Part shown: piece after piece, positions 1 through 12,569 of the stretch
Numbering within the stretch: the first letter of the stretch is position 1
Layout: each line of letters begins with the position of its first letter
Assembly (NCBI GenBank): GCA_004794785.1
Contig: SJOL01007377.1
Location: 121,477-185,476 of the forward strand
DNA: 64,000 nt
Reading direction: 5' to 3'
Source of the DNA: Opisthorchis felineus
Lineage: Eukaryota; Platyhelminthes; Trematoda; Opisthorchiida; Opisthorchiidae
The notes under the pieces: generated by a model
What the model saw: the letters and a program-made list of their open reading frames with translations, nothing else
Databases searched by the model: none
What the model was told of the DNA's origin: nothing
Made by a program: the position numbers and the translations under genes

Positions 1-1500
1 CGGCTTACCGTAGCAAAAACTGATTCCAAAGATAAGCGATCTGCGATCTTCGTGGATCTCTGTAAGTGGGAGCCAAGCTCAGAGACTTCTTGTTGCCCTG
101 CTCTATGAGAGAAACAGTCCATTTAGTGATCACTGAGGTACTGACAAAAAAACCTCGACCCATCCACTAATCCCAAGGGCTGTTGATTCGAAGGCCCTAA
201 AAATCTTGGTAAATTATTAAATACATTTTTGGTTTGTTTGTAAACTAATCTCAATCATGGACAACTGTTTTGTGTATGGTGATAAGGTCAATGACAGAAG
301 TGCTATTAATTACACGAATGAACGTTTATGTCCTAACCTAGCTATTGCTTTATCTTGCTACTCGCGAGTTTTTTTAATTACGATGTATGAGACAGTTTCC
401 CCGATTTGGAAAGATTTGGCGGGTACTGATAAATTTTCCATCATATACTTTAAAAGATCTACCCCGGAATTCTGGTTTTCCTTCTAGCGAAACTCCAGCT
501 GTTTATCAAAAAATATGCCCATCTTCACGATATTGTTGATGACTAAACAATTCATCGTAGCTGGATGACGCTATCGACAGTTGTTTTCCCTTCATCTCAA
601 TCATTTCAGCATGACAAAATTAGATGGGTAAAATATAATAAGGCAGTGATTAAAAGGTTTGCGAAAATGAAACAACTTTTGCCTTTCAACGGGAGTAACC
701 CATTATGACGTTGTCACATAAACGTACTTTGAAGGATATCTAAGATCAGTCCGTTTTTAAAGAAGACTCGAAATGAAATCTGTTTTTTGCTGAAATCTTC
801 CGCGAGGCCATATTGATGTTCAAGCGAATCAGTATCCCATCGAATGAAAAAAGCTCAATATGCTCACCTTCTACTTAGGTGCCATTATTCAGCAGACTCA
901 GTGCAGTTGAAATGTTTCACTTACTAGAATCCATTCTTGAAACTCAGTCAAATGATCTATTCTTGGTTTGGTTTCTTGATGGCGGAATCCAACTAGTCCG
1001 CTTTTTCATAGGACAAATTAATGAACTTATATCAACTGGTCACTTGTATGAAAAATCACACGTTTTCCCTCGTTCTCCCTTTCTCTGTTCGCATAATGAG
1101 CAATAAGCACGGGAGGCTGCTAGAGGAGCATTAACCGACTTGGTCGAATAATCCTAATAATGATGTGGATGTTCCGTGGTCCCGAAACCATTTCGCTGTT
1201 ATTTCTCATTCGCCACTTCATAACTCGTTGAACTATCTGATTAGTCGTCCTCAGGTCTGTCATCAAGGCCAATATCATAATAAACCTATGTTTGCATACT
1301 CTACTAACCTGTTTACATCTCTGTGGTTTTCTGGGCTTCCTTTGTCAGAATAAATTTTTTGAATTCCTCCCGATATGCAGCCACATTCACACCGTTCACC
1401 CTTGGACTAAATTCACCTCGTAAAGTAACTCTTTCGTCTGAGAATTGAATACGTTTACCCGCTTACTATACACATCACTTTGATACATCTTTTGCCCACG
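1..1500. other. No supportable gene
   Basis: AT-rich DNA with only short, unrelated open frames. A frame open from base 1 to about 108 carries CKWEPSS...CCP and a GT donor-like site, but there is not enough to call an exon. Confidence 0.4.
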
Positions 1501-1513
1501 TTTTGTTTCTACG

Positions 1514-1783
1514 ATGTCCATTTGCTACGTCAAAACTTGCTCTGCTCTACTCTTCTCTGTTTGTTTGTTTTCTTTTGTCGCTTCATCTCAGAGACTGACA
1601 GCTTCAGCTCCAGCCGTAGTTGAGATTTTCAACGCACGAAATCGGGATTACGAGTTAGGCCGTCCTATCAGACATTTCACTCCTCGGCTTGACAGACGAC
1701 GGCAACTGAATTACATTAACTGGTTTATATTAGAGCAGAATTTTCCCTCAATAAACTTACATACAAAGGCCAGACTTGTGTAA
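1514..1783 (+). CDS. Small secreted peptide precursor (candidate)
   Basis: An 89-codon frame begins with a good signal peptide: MSICYVKTC, a hydrophobic core SALLFSVCLFSFV and a small-residue cleavage region VASS. The mature part contains GRPIRHF, then a tribasic RRR at about residues 59-61, then LNYINWFI. GRPxRF motifs and a Tyr/Phe-rich amphipathic segment occur in invertebrate neuropeptide F, but there is no Gly-Lys-Arg amidation site after the motif, so the resemblance is weak. An AATAAA lies inside the frame near the end, so either the true 3' exon lies elsewhere or the frame is not coding. I see no clear downstream exon. A secreted peptide is a fair guess, but its function is unknown. 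Confidence 0.3.
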   Translation: MSICYVKTCSALLFSVCLFSFVASSQRLTASAPAVVEIFNARNRDYELGRPIRHFTPRLDRRRQLNYINWFILEQNFPSINLHTKARLV

Positions 1784-1920
1784 CGAACACTCGGAAGGAA
1801 GTAATCTAGGATGAAGTATTGCACCAATACATTGCATATATCGCATCAATACAACCCCGGTGTGCGGGAACTGGTGCGCATGTGATCTACGTAAGTGCCA
1901 TCATGAAAAAGCTAGTGGAC

Positions 1921-2110
1921 GACTTGGAGATATCTCAGTAGTTAAGGCTCGGACTCGCAAATCGGAGGGCTCGTGTTCCGAACCCGGCCTCTGCATCTCA
2001 GCTGTTCCTGCCTAGGGTTGGGCAACTTGGTTGCATCTTAGCCCTCGTGCTCGTTCCAGGCAACATGGTAACCAGGATCCGGAAGAGTGTTACAGATCAA
2101 AGGTCATTTA
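1921..2110 (+). repeat. tRNA-derived SINE, family A
   Basis: The head looks like a tRNA: an A-box-like CTCAGTAGTTAAGG and a B-box-like TGTTCCGAACCC about 40 bases later. The body (CAGCCCTCGTGCTCGTTCC through AAGAGTGTTACAG) matches the minus-strand copy at 8885-9125. Confidence 0.65.
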
Positions 2111-2269
2111 TATGAGATTTTTTTACTTTTAGGATGACAACTTAACTTTTAGACTGGAAAGCGCTCACAGCCTTGGATTAGTTGAGAAGTATCCAATAGT
2201 TTTTTTCGGCTGCACATAACAAGCGTTATTATGACTTGCGGCAGAAAAACGTTCTTCCGCATACTTCGA

Positions 2270-2520
2270 CGCACAATTCTTCTTGTTGCGACAAATACAC
2301 TCATTTGCATATCAATTTGGTTTTCACGGGAGACTTAAGTGAATCTCTCGTTTATGATGTTCTTCAACTGAATGTGCTGCACAAAGGCCGCCTCATGTTT
2401 CAGTTAGTACGATATTCGAAATATCGCAGTTTATTTTCATAAAGGAAGCTTCTCACAAGGTTGCTGAAAACTCTTCAACAGCCCACGACCGGTTTTTCGA
2501 GGTCTCGAACCACCAACCGT
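2270..2520 (-). repeat. Family C hammerhead repeat, decayed copy
   Basis: Read on the minus strand it runs from a ruined hammerhead (ACCGGTCGTGG remains, core lost) through TTGAAGAGTTTTCAGCAACC, a 6-bp hairpin at 2410-2426, GGCCTTTGTGCAGCACATTC and TGTATTTGTCG. The order is the same as in the copy at 37742-38125. Confidence 0.65.
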
Positions 2521-2529
2521 TTTTAATGT

Positions 2530-4060
2530 TATTTGGTCAAATATGACACGATATTAAATTTAGTGGTCACATCATCATGGATCTCGCAAAATCAGGACCG
2601 GGTTTCATTCCATCCCTGTATCTGCTTCATCTTCAATTGCATCAAGCCACAGGTACTCGTGACTATGGGGGACTTCGTATTTGGTGTCGAGTCCTGGCGT
2701 AAACTGAAGGCGAAATATGTCAGCGAATCAGGGTCCACTTGTAACCCGTAAACGGAGAAAGTTCATCTCTGACTCAGCATCACTTCCCAAAGGCCTTACT
2801 CAGAATATTTACTGGTATATCCGTTTAAGAAACTGGTTTCGGCATACAGAAATGCAAAAAGACTGGCATCTAGTTCATTGTGATAAATATTTCACACGGA
2901 CAGGCACGAGCCATCTCTCTTCTGCAAGTGGTTAGGCAATTATGACGGCTTCAGCATCAGTCGTGCATCTGAAGAACGACCACTCCCAACAAAAATCACA
3001 TTCTCTCGTACATCATAAAAGAGCCCCGGGTTCCCTGTGAACTTTTCGGCGCGGTTCTGATGGAATTTGTTCACGGGCGTGGCATTTGCAAAGGGGAACA
3101 CTTCGAGTGAGTAGCAATGAGACCCCAATCTAGTGCACTATTGCAACAGGGTTCTTCATGCATAAATATTGGAGTCCGAACTATTCACTGTGTGCAGAGC
3201 ATCGAACAGCCGAAGCAAAGCTTCCTAGTTTCATGTTTGCTGTCATAATTATGACAATATGGACATTACTCAAGTAGATTATCTCCCTCTAAAACTAGTC
3301 TCATTAGGGGAATCTATTAGTGATGACGTTCAGCCCGCTATCAACCGGACGTCCTCGACCTATACGTGTGAATCAGATCGGTGGTTAGCTGCTGAGGGAA
3401 ATCACTCTGGATGGCGATGAAGAAGCTGCATTAATATTTGAGCCTAACATTTCTGGGGATGTCAATGATGGGTTTGGCTGTCACTACCAGTTTTATGTGA
3501 GTGACTGCAATATTGGTTGAGCACATGCCTCGTACGATTTTTGTACCCTCTCAGATGCCCACATCAGAGAGTTAACCATCACATAGTTCCAAAGATATTG
3601 GTGAAACTACAAGCTCAAAATGTTTTCAAAACCGAGTGCAAGAAAAGTTTGCGAATTTCAAACAGCTAACTCACAAAAAGGGAATTTTGTGCGCATTCAC
3701 TCTGCCGATTAACACATGCCATTATTCTGGGGATAAAATATTCGGACCGACCTGAACTGACTTTCACGAGGAAGCCATCAACCTGCCAATCATCCAGCAG
3801 GATACTTACCCAGTGTGACAAGCAGTAACAACGATGAAGTTGAATGACAGGTATTTGGGTGGCGGCTGGTTGTTTGCTGTGCGTTGAGATTAGAATTTCC
3901 GGTTGCGAACAAAACACTGGACTTCGTTACAACCTGAGCTACCAATATTCCATTCAACTCGTGCTCCATTTAGAACAGGAAGAAAACACATTCGTATGCC
4001 AATAATTAAAACTCTGGAATCACCTACAATTGGGTTTAAGAACATAATTTTGACGGAAAT
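2530..4060. other. No supportable gene
   Basis: Several short open frames on both strands, none with a recognisable motif, signal peptide or consistent splice context. Confidence 0.4.
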
Positions 4061-4064
4061 TCAG

Positions 4065-4150
4065 GGACTTTTTTGACGTGATGTTATGTAAGGGGGGCGA
4101 AGCCGTTCGTGGACTTATCGAGGAATTTTCAGCAACCTTAAGTGTAGTAT
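4065..4150 (+). repeat. Family C fragment
   Basis: A short remnant of the hammerhead region and what follows it: GGCGAAGCCGTTCGTGG, then GAGGAATTTTCAGCAACCTT, matching the same segment at 37940-37980. The ribozyme core is degraded. Confidence 0.5.
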
Positions 4151-5900
4151 GTTACGCTTGTAGAATACTTTGATGTTTTGGACACGACTTTCGCTTCCTT
4201 AATAACTTGTAGAATGGTAAGAAACCATGTTTTTCTCCACACTAAGGTTTACACACTCCATTGCCGGAAGCTTCTGTGCAGTCCTACCACGTTCCAAGGT
4301 CGATGTGGCTTCACAAGACAAACAAGCCTCATGGAGCTGTTTGACCTCCAAAGTTTCTGGGCGGCCACATTGCAAATAAACGAGAGATTTAAATCATCCA
4401 GTCTTCTGTCAGTTTTCGTGGAAATTACCTGCCAAGACACCGGATGTATCATGGTCCAGCTGTCTATCCCCGCTTCGTGTCCATCGAACTCTCAGTGAGC
4501 CAACTGAAGGACAACACCCGTTCCGTACTAGCCCAGGGCTCAATTTCGGAAATTGATAAGTGGAACCCATCCACCTCTGTAGAGTTTTTGAAAATGGGGG
4601 TCCATAACCGGTTCGTTGATTTCATTTCTTTTCAAATTCCTTGTAGTAATTTTGGGTTTGGAATTTTCGGCCCTCAAACGAGAACACTTAGACCTGTGCA
4701 TTCTAACGAATGCAAAGTCCCATATGGCAGTTTTCCAGGGGGACTTTCTAAGAACATCTTCAGGCAAAGCGATTGTTATACATTAGAAACACCACTAAAA
4801 CGCTTTCAAATAGCTCATACGTAAACTTGCTGCATAGGAGTGATTATCCGGCCAGTGCAACGGTGCCATTACCGAACTGAAGTCTATCCAACTACGGTTG
4901 TATTACCTACACTTGACTGCGTTCATAAATAGCTGACTGGGTTGAAAGCAAATGACAATATCCCACATCAATTGCCCAGTCTTATAGATTTCGTTTTTAT
5001 CCCCTCAATAAACCAGACTTCTGGAAAGACCTCACCCTACCCCGCGCTTGACGAAGAACGTTACTACGGTTGAACGTATCAATGTGACCGTTCTACGGAA
5101 GGGCTACCTGGAATAGGGTAACGTGAATCTCTCTTATTTTTCTCAACCTCTAATTAATATACTAAAGCTGACGATGTTTATCTCTTAAAAACTGCCATAA
5201 AGCTTTTACTGTGTCTTATCGGCTGCATGCGAGCTGTTGTCCAAATGTGCAGTGACGAACAACATACAACATCGTTTGCCGTACGCACACAACGGTCGTA
5301 GCAGGCAGTATGTCGGTAGAGTAGGGTCGTTATAGAAGGACATTAATGTGCGAATGCTTCGTCTGCTTGCACAAGCCACGAATGCTACGAGTCTGGTTGG
5401 TCATATGGACAAGATAATCAAAAGACTAGGTAGATGGTGTAAGGCTATTAGTCGTTTTGTCCACTCAGTTCAGTTTGATAGCTGATACTCAGTTTTAGAA
5501 ATTAACAATGGATAAGTCGGGAAAGTATCTTGCTGATTGCCGATCGTGTTGTGACACCTTAATCAAGTGGTGGAGGGGTTCTCAAATAATAACTCATTTA
5601 AAAGCGGTTTTATTCAACACAGTGTCTCCTGTCCTCTACCTTCGTCGATGGGCACTGTTGGCTGCAAACGTCCTCAGTTATGTTCGCACACCCCGCTAAT
5701 TTGATTGCATGAAAATATTTTTATCAAGTTCTTTCCAATCTACTCCCTGCTTTCCTTAGTTCTTCTAAATGTCGCACTCCAGGAAGGAGTTATGTGAGAT
5801 GCATAATCGGATACACCTGACTTCGTTCGACTCAACTCTCCTTGTACCGACGACGTGTGTTAGCAAACAGAACCAAATAAAAAAGACTAGTACGTTGGTA
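4150..5900. other. No supportable gene
   Basis: Overlapping open frames of up to 126 codons on both strands (4178-4824) show no motif I recognise. At 5231-5265 a TGTTGTCC followed by CSDEQH in another frame faintly recalls a granulin C-half but cannot be read as one. Confidence 0.35.
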
Positions 5901-5908
5901 GGATGACT

Positions 5909-5914
5909 TTTATT
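5909..5914 (-). terminator. Poly(A) signal of the minus-strand granulin gene
   Basis: AATAAA on the minus strand, 54 bases past the TGA at 5968-5970, at normal distance for 3' processing. Confidence 0.65.
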
Positions 5915-5967
5915 TCACCCTGAAGTGCATAGATATTTGTAACTAATCACGCGAATTCCATCTCGGA

Positions 5968-8255
5968 TCATGCGACCTTTCGAGCATTGAGCATAATTTG
6001 CAGTGCGCGCGAAAGTAGCCTGTGGTCGCCACGCACACACAGACCATACGCGGTGCATGCGGTTCCGTGTGGACAACAGTGCACATGATCACTGCAGCAC
6101 GTCGCCTGTAAGAAAAGATAAAAATCGAAGGGCTGGCCAGTGTTATTAATGGAATTTGAGGCGTTGTATTAACAGTGCCTCAACATAAACTTAATTTGCG
6201 AAAACATTTCAACCTATCTGGACCTCGTCCATCGTGCGCCTAATTGCTAATGGATTTTGAATATCAAAACTCGGCCTTAAGGAGGTGCCCACGACTGATA
6301 ATTGTTATTCAAGGACAGCACTTTACTGTCCGTCATTAAATGTTAAATTTGTTTCCAAAGTGGCAAACACCTGTCATTTATACCCTTATCATACCCTTGA
6401 GGCACTGGTCACAAATATGTACGAAATAGGAGCAATAACTGATGGGAATTGACTTACGGAATCCATAGGACAGCATCCGTAACCATGTAAGCCGTAACAA
6501 CAAGTCTGACCGGAGGGACACCTATAAGCCGGATCCGGACAATATGGACTGTGACTCGACTGCAACTGGAAGAAATGAGAGAACTCTCGGTATGCATTTA
6601 TATAGTTAAAGACGATTCTACCAACGCATCTCCTGGATTAGCCCCAGTAACAATTAACTGTTGTTCCTAGATAAGCCATCCTAGTTCTTCTACGACGGCA
6701 GGAGCTGTTTGTGATAGAATCGGCAATGCAGTACGAAACAATACGAAAATGACTACACCTCACAAATGCTAACCAGGATCGAATTATCTGGTTTGTATGC
6801 ATAACGTGAGATGAAATGAGCTTTACTGGACGAGTTAGTCTGAAAACGCTGGCAATAATCCGTGTACCGCTGGCCTACCCAATGAGGTAAAAGTTACAAA
6901 ATGGATCAGGTGAGAACCAATTTACAAGTCTGTCGAGGATACCTTATCCGGTGAATTGTAAATAGAATTAATAAATGAGACAAAGCAATAGTGTTGGTAT
7001 CTTTCGAAATAAATGTGTACTTTCAGGTAATTATTTGTGAGTGTTTATTCTACGGTAATTCATTTTGCGTGGTCAGAACTAAGCCGGTACTTCCAGTTTG
7101 AACACTTGTCCCCAGATTACTACTACTGATAACTACGGATTACTGTCCACCCCCTATCTACAAGTTTCGGACCAATCTAAACTGCTTGCAATTTGGATGA
7201 TGTTAGGGGCATCGCCCTCATTACACTGTGCCTAAGTCAGATTTCAGAGGATCGAGTATCCCGCGTGGTCTGGCATTCTCCCACCGGGATTGGGCAAAGC
7301 AGCCATACACGTCGGGAAGATATGAGCCGATTGTTGGGGATCCCGATACGGAACTTTGAGTCACGCGTAAATTTGTCCATACCGATTGGCGAAAAGAAAA
7401 ATTGGGTTCGAAAATCTACGCTGTCTACGCTACTACCATTTATACAAATGTGAGCAAAGTTATACAACGGTAAGCAAATGAATGGGGGAATTATCATGAT
7501 GTTAGTTAGATTCAATGCCGATTGACCTGTCAGTTTAGCGACCTCGATTCGGCCGTCAAATCAGCTCACTGAATGTACGAACCCAGCACTCGAATGGGTC
7601 ATCCCGCGTATGAAGAAAAGAGTGGAGTAAGAAAACTGCTCTCGCTTCCCAACGAACGGTGGGAAGAACGACAGGCATGCAGATTGCGTAGGTGTGGTAG
7701 GGTGAGCAAGTATTCTTCAAACGGTGTATTGTGGGCTGAAGCAAATATCTTCCAGCTCCCGAATGGTTTGTTGGACAACCAACGCAGCGCATAAACCCGT
7801 ACAGACGGAAACAGCAATTGAATGAACTCGCCTACCTTCCGTCCCCTGCGGACAGAATGTGAGCGACGATCACGTGGGTCGAAAGACACCCGCGGCGAAA
7901 GTACTGGTGACCAATCAGGGTACACAATAAATGAAGAGGTCCGACGTTTCGACTACCAAGGGTGGCTTTAGCAAGTAACATATAGCCAATTTTAAAGCAT
8001 TACCGTGGCGCTAGTGTCTAGTCAATTCGAACCAAGGTCGCCAAACTGGCAGATCAACTAACTGATTTCTTACTGAAGCGCACTATTGGTTTGCCCATGC
8101 CAGTCTGTACTGAATAAATAAGTGGAGTAGTGCGACTCGCAAAACGATTTTGCATGGATAATACCGAAAAACCTAGCTAACTCGCAACTTACAGTATCCA
8201 TCGAGAAAGTTGTTGCAGCAAGTGAAATCACCGTGAACACTTGTAGATAAATCAT
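5968..8255 (-). CDS. Secreted single-module granulin (grn-A)
   Basis: Three exons: 8255-8193 (signal peptide), 6565-6458 (N-half) and 6105-5968 (C-half). Both introns are phase 0, with GTAAGT donors and TTCCAG and TTACAG acceptors. The product is 102 residues. Residues 1-18 form a signal peptide (MIYLQVFTVISLAATTFS). Residues 30-80 hold 12 cysteines spaced C-x6-C-x5-CC-x7-CC-x6-CC-x5-CC-x5-C-x5-C, which is the full granulin stack, with the family hallmarks GYGCCP and CCSDHVHCCPHGTAC. A basic 22-residue tail follows. Granulins are secreted, disulphide-ladder growth factors; in liver flukes a related protein stimulates proliferation of host bile-duct cells (family knowledge). The ATG at 8255 follows a TATA element by about 50 bases. 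The 1.6-kb first intron (6566-8192) holds unrelated DNA with overlapping frames at 7190-7930, possibly an old insertion. Confidence 0.85.
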
Positions 8256-8306
8256 CACTGAGAGATTAGAACAACCGACCCAATTCGAATTGTTTCACTA
8301 CCTACG

Positions 8307-8313
8307 TTTTATA
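8307..8313 (-). promoter_or_regulatory. TATA box of grn-A
   Basis: TATAAAA on the minus strand, 52 bases upstream of the ATG at 8255. A start about 30 bases downstream would leave a short leader. The placement supports this ATG. Confidence 0.5.
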
Positions 8314-8884
8314 GCCACACATACGTGCGGCTGAACGAATCTCAAGCGGACTTGGTCACTTGGTTTTTTGGTTCAACAGCATGTCAAAAAGTCCATTTGA
8401 ACTGTTATAGTTCCTTATTCGCACTGATATTACCAGGTTTCTAAACTTTGATCACCACTAAGTAAACGCGGTTCAAAGTGCCACATTGGGAATGCTTTGC
8501 CCTACTACATGAGAGACGAAACTACTTATGAACCCGAATTAGCATGAGAACGCACGCAGCTGGATGAGGATGCAAACAGCGTTACCTACGAAAGTCCATT
8601 TGGTACTAGATTCGTCGTTCATCTTGCCGATCTTGTGTGTTACACACACAACTATCGTTTATCAAACCTTTCTGAAACGATCAATAATATCTCATTCGAT
8701 CAGAGAGTGCAATTCAGTGTGATCGAAACCACTGATTGATGAATTTCGTCTACAGTGACTCATATTCCTGCGTTTTTATGTCATCTTGTTCCCTGTAGCC
8801 TACAATTTTCTTGTTACTGTTTGTGTTGGCCTTCTAGTACTCTCCTGAAAATCTTGGAAAATAGAACAAGCTGCGGTACGAAAG

Positions 8885-9125
8885 TCAAATGACGTGTAAC
8901 AGGGTTCATCCGCGATGTTGGCCTTTCATGTGTGTAAAAAAATCGTTAAGCTGTAACACGCTTTCGGTGCCTAGCTACCATGCCCCCGAAGGAAGCTCGA
9001 GGGCTGGGATATTGCCAGGTTTCTCAAGCCTAAAAAGCGGAAGTCGAGGAACAGAGGTCGGGTTCGAACCACGAACCTTCCGGTCAGTAAATTCGCGCTC
9101 TAACCACTGGGCCATATCGCCCCAC
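8885..9125 (-). repeat. tRNA-derived SINE, family A (best copy)
   Basis: Minus-strand head with an A box (TGGCCCAGTGGTTAGAGCG) and a B box (GGTTCGAACCC) in tRNA spacing, then a body of about 150 bases ending near GTGTTACAG. One frame across it reads MAQWLEREFTDRKVRGSNP, a phrase I know from spurious opisthorchiid gene predictions. It is a SINE, not a working tRNA, because the sequence continues into a non-tRNA body shared with other copies. Confidence 0.8.
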
Positions 9126-9149
9126 AATGTGTGTATGTGTTGAGTATCG

Positions 9150-12100
9150 GAGCTAAACGTAAAGTAACCCATCCCAACTACATCGGCATCAAGTTCTAAC
9201 CAGCTTTATCTAAGGAATTTGTGTCCGCAATGACTTATTAGCGCTGCATAGTGGTGCAGACCAGTGGTGCAAAGAGTTCTTCATAACAACAATTCGAGCA
9301 AGCAGTGCATCAAGCTTTCGCGGCGCAGACTGTGGGTCTTACTTTTGCGCCCAAGTCAGCCATTTCTCGTGCTTCTTTAAGGGAGACACTCAGGGACCAA
9401 TGAGAATTAATGCTCCACAATTAAAGAGACAAACTGTTGGATTGGTGTGATTGATTTCATGGCTGCTTCAACCTGACACTCGTCTCTGAGCAATTCCGTT
9501 TCACTTTTGATGTGTTTTCTATTGGTATTCTCATTCTCATGGCAAATATGTGGAAAAGATGTGTAAGTTGTTACCAGTGGAAAATATTTAGCTTTCTTCG
9601 GGCTCACCACTTACAGTTTAAACACGTAACATTCTAATATACTGTAAAATTACTGCTTGGACCGGAATTTCTTGCCTGTGTTCCAGCTGCTCTGTCCCAA
9701 GTGTTGTACAGGGCCCAAACTGCCATACGTTCGGTGATCGTAACGGCTAAATTAAACTGCAACCATTGTGTTGCTACCCTTCAGAGAATAAGACCGCCGA
9801 AGATTAACTGAAAGGCTCCAGAATAAAGGAATGAAACCAGACGAACGAATAAGCGGTAAGAAGAAAAAAACAAACGAGTACTAGCACAGGTTCGGGCCCC
9901 TCCTTAAAATAAGTGCATGTGCTTAGCCCCCAAAAGGTTGGGATTTTAGTTTGGCCTGCAGTGGCCCCTAATCTTGCCACAGTGCACCATCATCCATTCG
10001 AACTAAAGGCTTGCGATTCGCATCTGCTTTTCTTATTATTACACCGTTGGCTCTGCAGTCTGATAAATTTGTTGTGAGTTATTCGAAGGCCTTTTTATTG
10101 TACTCACCCCATGTGGAACAGCCCAATTCGATAAATCCCCGATTGGTCCTATTAGACAGTTGCCGAGTATTGGTTTTGGCGTTTATGGAAACTATGGGAA
10201 AAACTTTCAGTCTCATTTTATCACCGCTACAGCGTGTATAGCGGTTGATCAGAATGACACTAGCCGATTGTAAACTATGGAGATAGTGCCGCATTGCCGC
10301 ATTTTTTGTTCTTGAAAATCAAGAAATGTTAGCAAAAGTTGCATCTGCTGTCGAAATCCCGTGAAACCCGAACTATGGTCGATCGTCACCATCCTTATCT
10401 TTATGGTCAAATGGGACACGTGTCCTAATTGTTATGACATATTCACTGTCCACACCTGCTTTTTGGCACCTTTGGTTCACGGAAATGAAAAACCGTGAAT
10501 TTTTGCTTGCATGTGCACGCCTTTCCCTGAAATGCCGGATGAAGTCATACATTGCTGGTGTTGGCCTCTCACTCAATGTTTACAGTGAGTGGTATAGGGA
10601 ATAAACCCCATGAATAATTTCTCCAAACTAAAAGTGAACTGGTGTACATTCTTGTTGTACAAAAAACTCTTTCATACCTACCTGGCGAATGTTTGGTTCT
10701 GGTCTTAATTTTTTGTAACCTTGACCTTAAATTATTTAATCCCTCGATCTCTAGGGGCCGGAAAAAGTGATCGCGAAAACATTAATGTTCGGGATTTTTT
10801 GTTTTGATATTCAACATCCTCAATCGCCATACTGCACTTTCCAGGACGTCGCTTGAATATTAAACACCGATGAACTAACACTAAAAAAGTTCAAAGTTTT
10901 CCATATCAATCTTCCACTATATGCAGCCAAGGGATTTTTTGAACAACTTTAACCGGATACTACTCATACTTTCACGAGTGGTGTACGCCGTTACACAATA
11001 CGTTCAAAAGTTCGCAATCACATTAGTGATGATCACTTCGTCTCACTTACGTCAGCTGTGAGAGCCAGTGTATTCAAAATTCTTCGGGCGCTTCGTGCCA
11101 ATTTTAATCTGGCTCCCGTCTGCTAGTCTTGACTCTCGACCCTCCCTCAACAGTCAACAACGACAAAACGTCCCTTTCTCCAGTTGCCCAACTTCCGCAA
11201 TCCCAATCCTATAATCCTTGCAGGAATCTGGTCGTGTTCTCATTTGACCTTGATGCCTATGTGGATATGTCAGGCCTCATGACGCACGGCTTACCGTTCA
11301 ATCTGCCCAATTTTCTCGCGCTCTCGTCTTTCCTCTCCTAGGCTTTCCGGGGTTTACCCATTGGCCTAATCGATTGGAAGCGTGTCATTATATCAACATG
11401 ATCCGAGTATCTTTCTATGCATGGTCCCCGGAATTAGTTTACATCCAGTCGACATCCACATTCACCAAGTCGAAACATCATTACCTGTTTTTCACAAAAC
11501 TGCATGCCTACCGATAGTAGCGACGTAGGCATAAGGGTATGGACAAATTCGAGCATGCAAATTGCCCAGCTAACGGAAGAAAACTCCCGAGGGAACAGAA
11601 GTCGCGTGCGAAAATAGCTTTAGTAGTCTTGCGTACGTGAGCCTTGCTGCAGAATTCATCTGTCTCTGGTAGCATTGGTATGTGATCGCAAAAGAAACCT
11701 TCAGAAGCACTGAATTTTCAGTCAAATTGCCGAAGTTTTTCCGGAACGGCGACCTCGTGAACAACGCGGGTCGAATAGTAGGGCAAACAGTATCGTCCTA
11801 GCATGGTTCCGGTGCAAAATCTGTCAGAATACCTAGCTCACAGTTTGTCCAACTTTGATATTAACGGGAGAGGAATTCCAGAAGAAATCTTACGAGTACG
11901 TTGGTTTTTCATTCTTGCTTGGATATTTCCATCTAATTTGTCAAGTGCTCCTGGGTATTGGTGGCAAAATAGAGTGACCTTTCTTACTTACATCCTTGTT
12001 GACATCAAGGAATACCCGAAATGTAATTCGCAGAAGTGATCGTTGGAAAGTCTCACAGAGCGCAATTAGAGAATGCATGGTTTTGTCGTTAACTATGCAG

Positions 12101-12480
12101 GTGATTTTGGGTTACGAACCACCGGCAGCGTCGGGCATCCAAGATTACATCGGGTTTCTGGGAGGGACTGCTACCTTTTATCTGTGGATGATGTCACAAA
12201 TTTTCACGGCTCACTGCCTGCAGCCGCATCTAATGGCACGACCACAAAAACCATTGATGATTAACTTCGCACAGTAGTAAGCCACCCTGCCAACCTACAC
12301 GATTATTAAATATACACACACCCAAATTCCAAAATTCATTTTGCAAACTACCGGAGATCAGCATGAGATAAGAAGCCCCACAGTCCGGTTCCTACCTCAA
12401 ACGACAGACAAGCACACATGAGCTAATCTGAGGGTTTTAAATGTGTATCCGGTAGTTCCGGATGACAATTCCTAATCCGT
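9150..12480. other. No supportable gene
   Basis: Only scattered short frames. Two overlapping frames at 11996-12277 follow a TATGCAG acceptor-like site, but neither translation matches a family I know. Confidence 0.35.
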
Positions 12481-12487
12481 GGGTACG

Positions 12488-12525
12488 GGGTACATTGGAT
12501 TTCATTGCATGGCACATATGTATAG
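12488..12525 (+). promoter_or_regulatory. Proximal promoter of the half-granulin gene
   Basis: A GGGGTACATTG...TTGCAT block is followed by TATGTATAG about 45-50 bases before the ATG at 12570. The GGGGTACATTG block recurs upstream of the paralogue at 18388, so it is shared by both copies. Confidence 0.4.
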
Positions 12526-12569
12526 GATGGTGATTTGCGTCGTAGGCAACTAAGGACTGAGCGATCACG

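Noticed and set aside
1..108. Edge frame with CKWEPSS...CCP as a truncated granulin exon
   Set aside because: Only one CC pair, no granulin spacing, and the upstream sequence is outside the window.
4178..4824. Two overlapping frames of 106 and 126 codons as a host gene
   Set aside because: No motif, no signal peptide, antisense frames equally long; length alone is not evidence here.
5220..5330. Possible decayed granulin C-half (TGTTGTCC with CSDEQH in another frame)
   Set aside because: The two signals are in different frames, no acceptor precedes them, and only a few bases match the real exons.
9056..9118. A functional tRNA gene on the minus strand
   Set aside because: A and B boxes are good, but the sequence runs on into a body shared with other copies and shows no tRNA acceptor end, so it is a SINE head.
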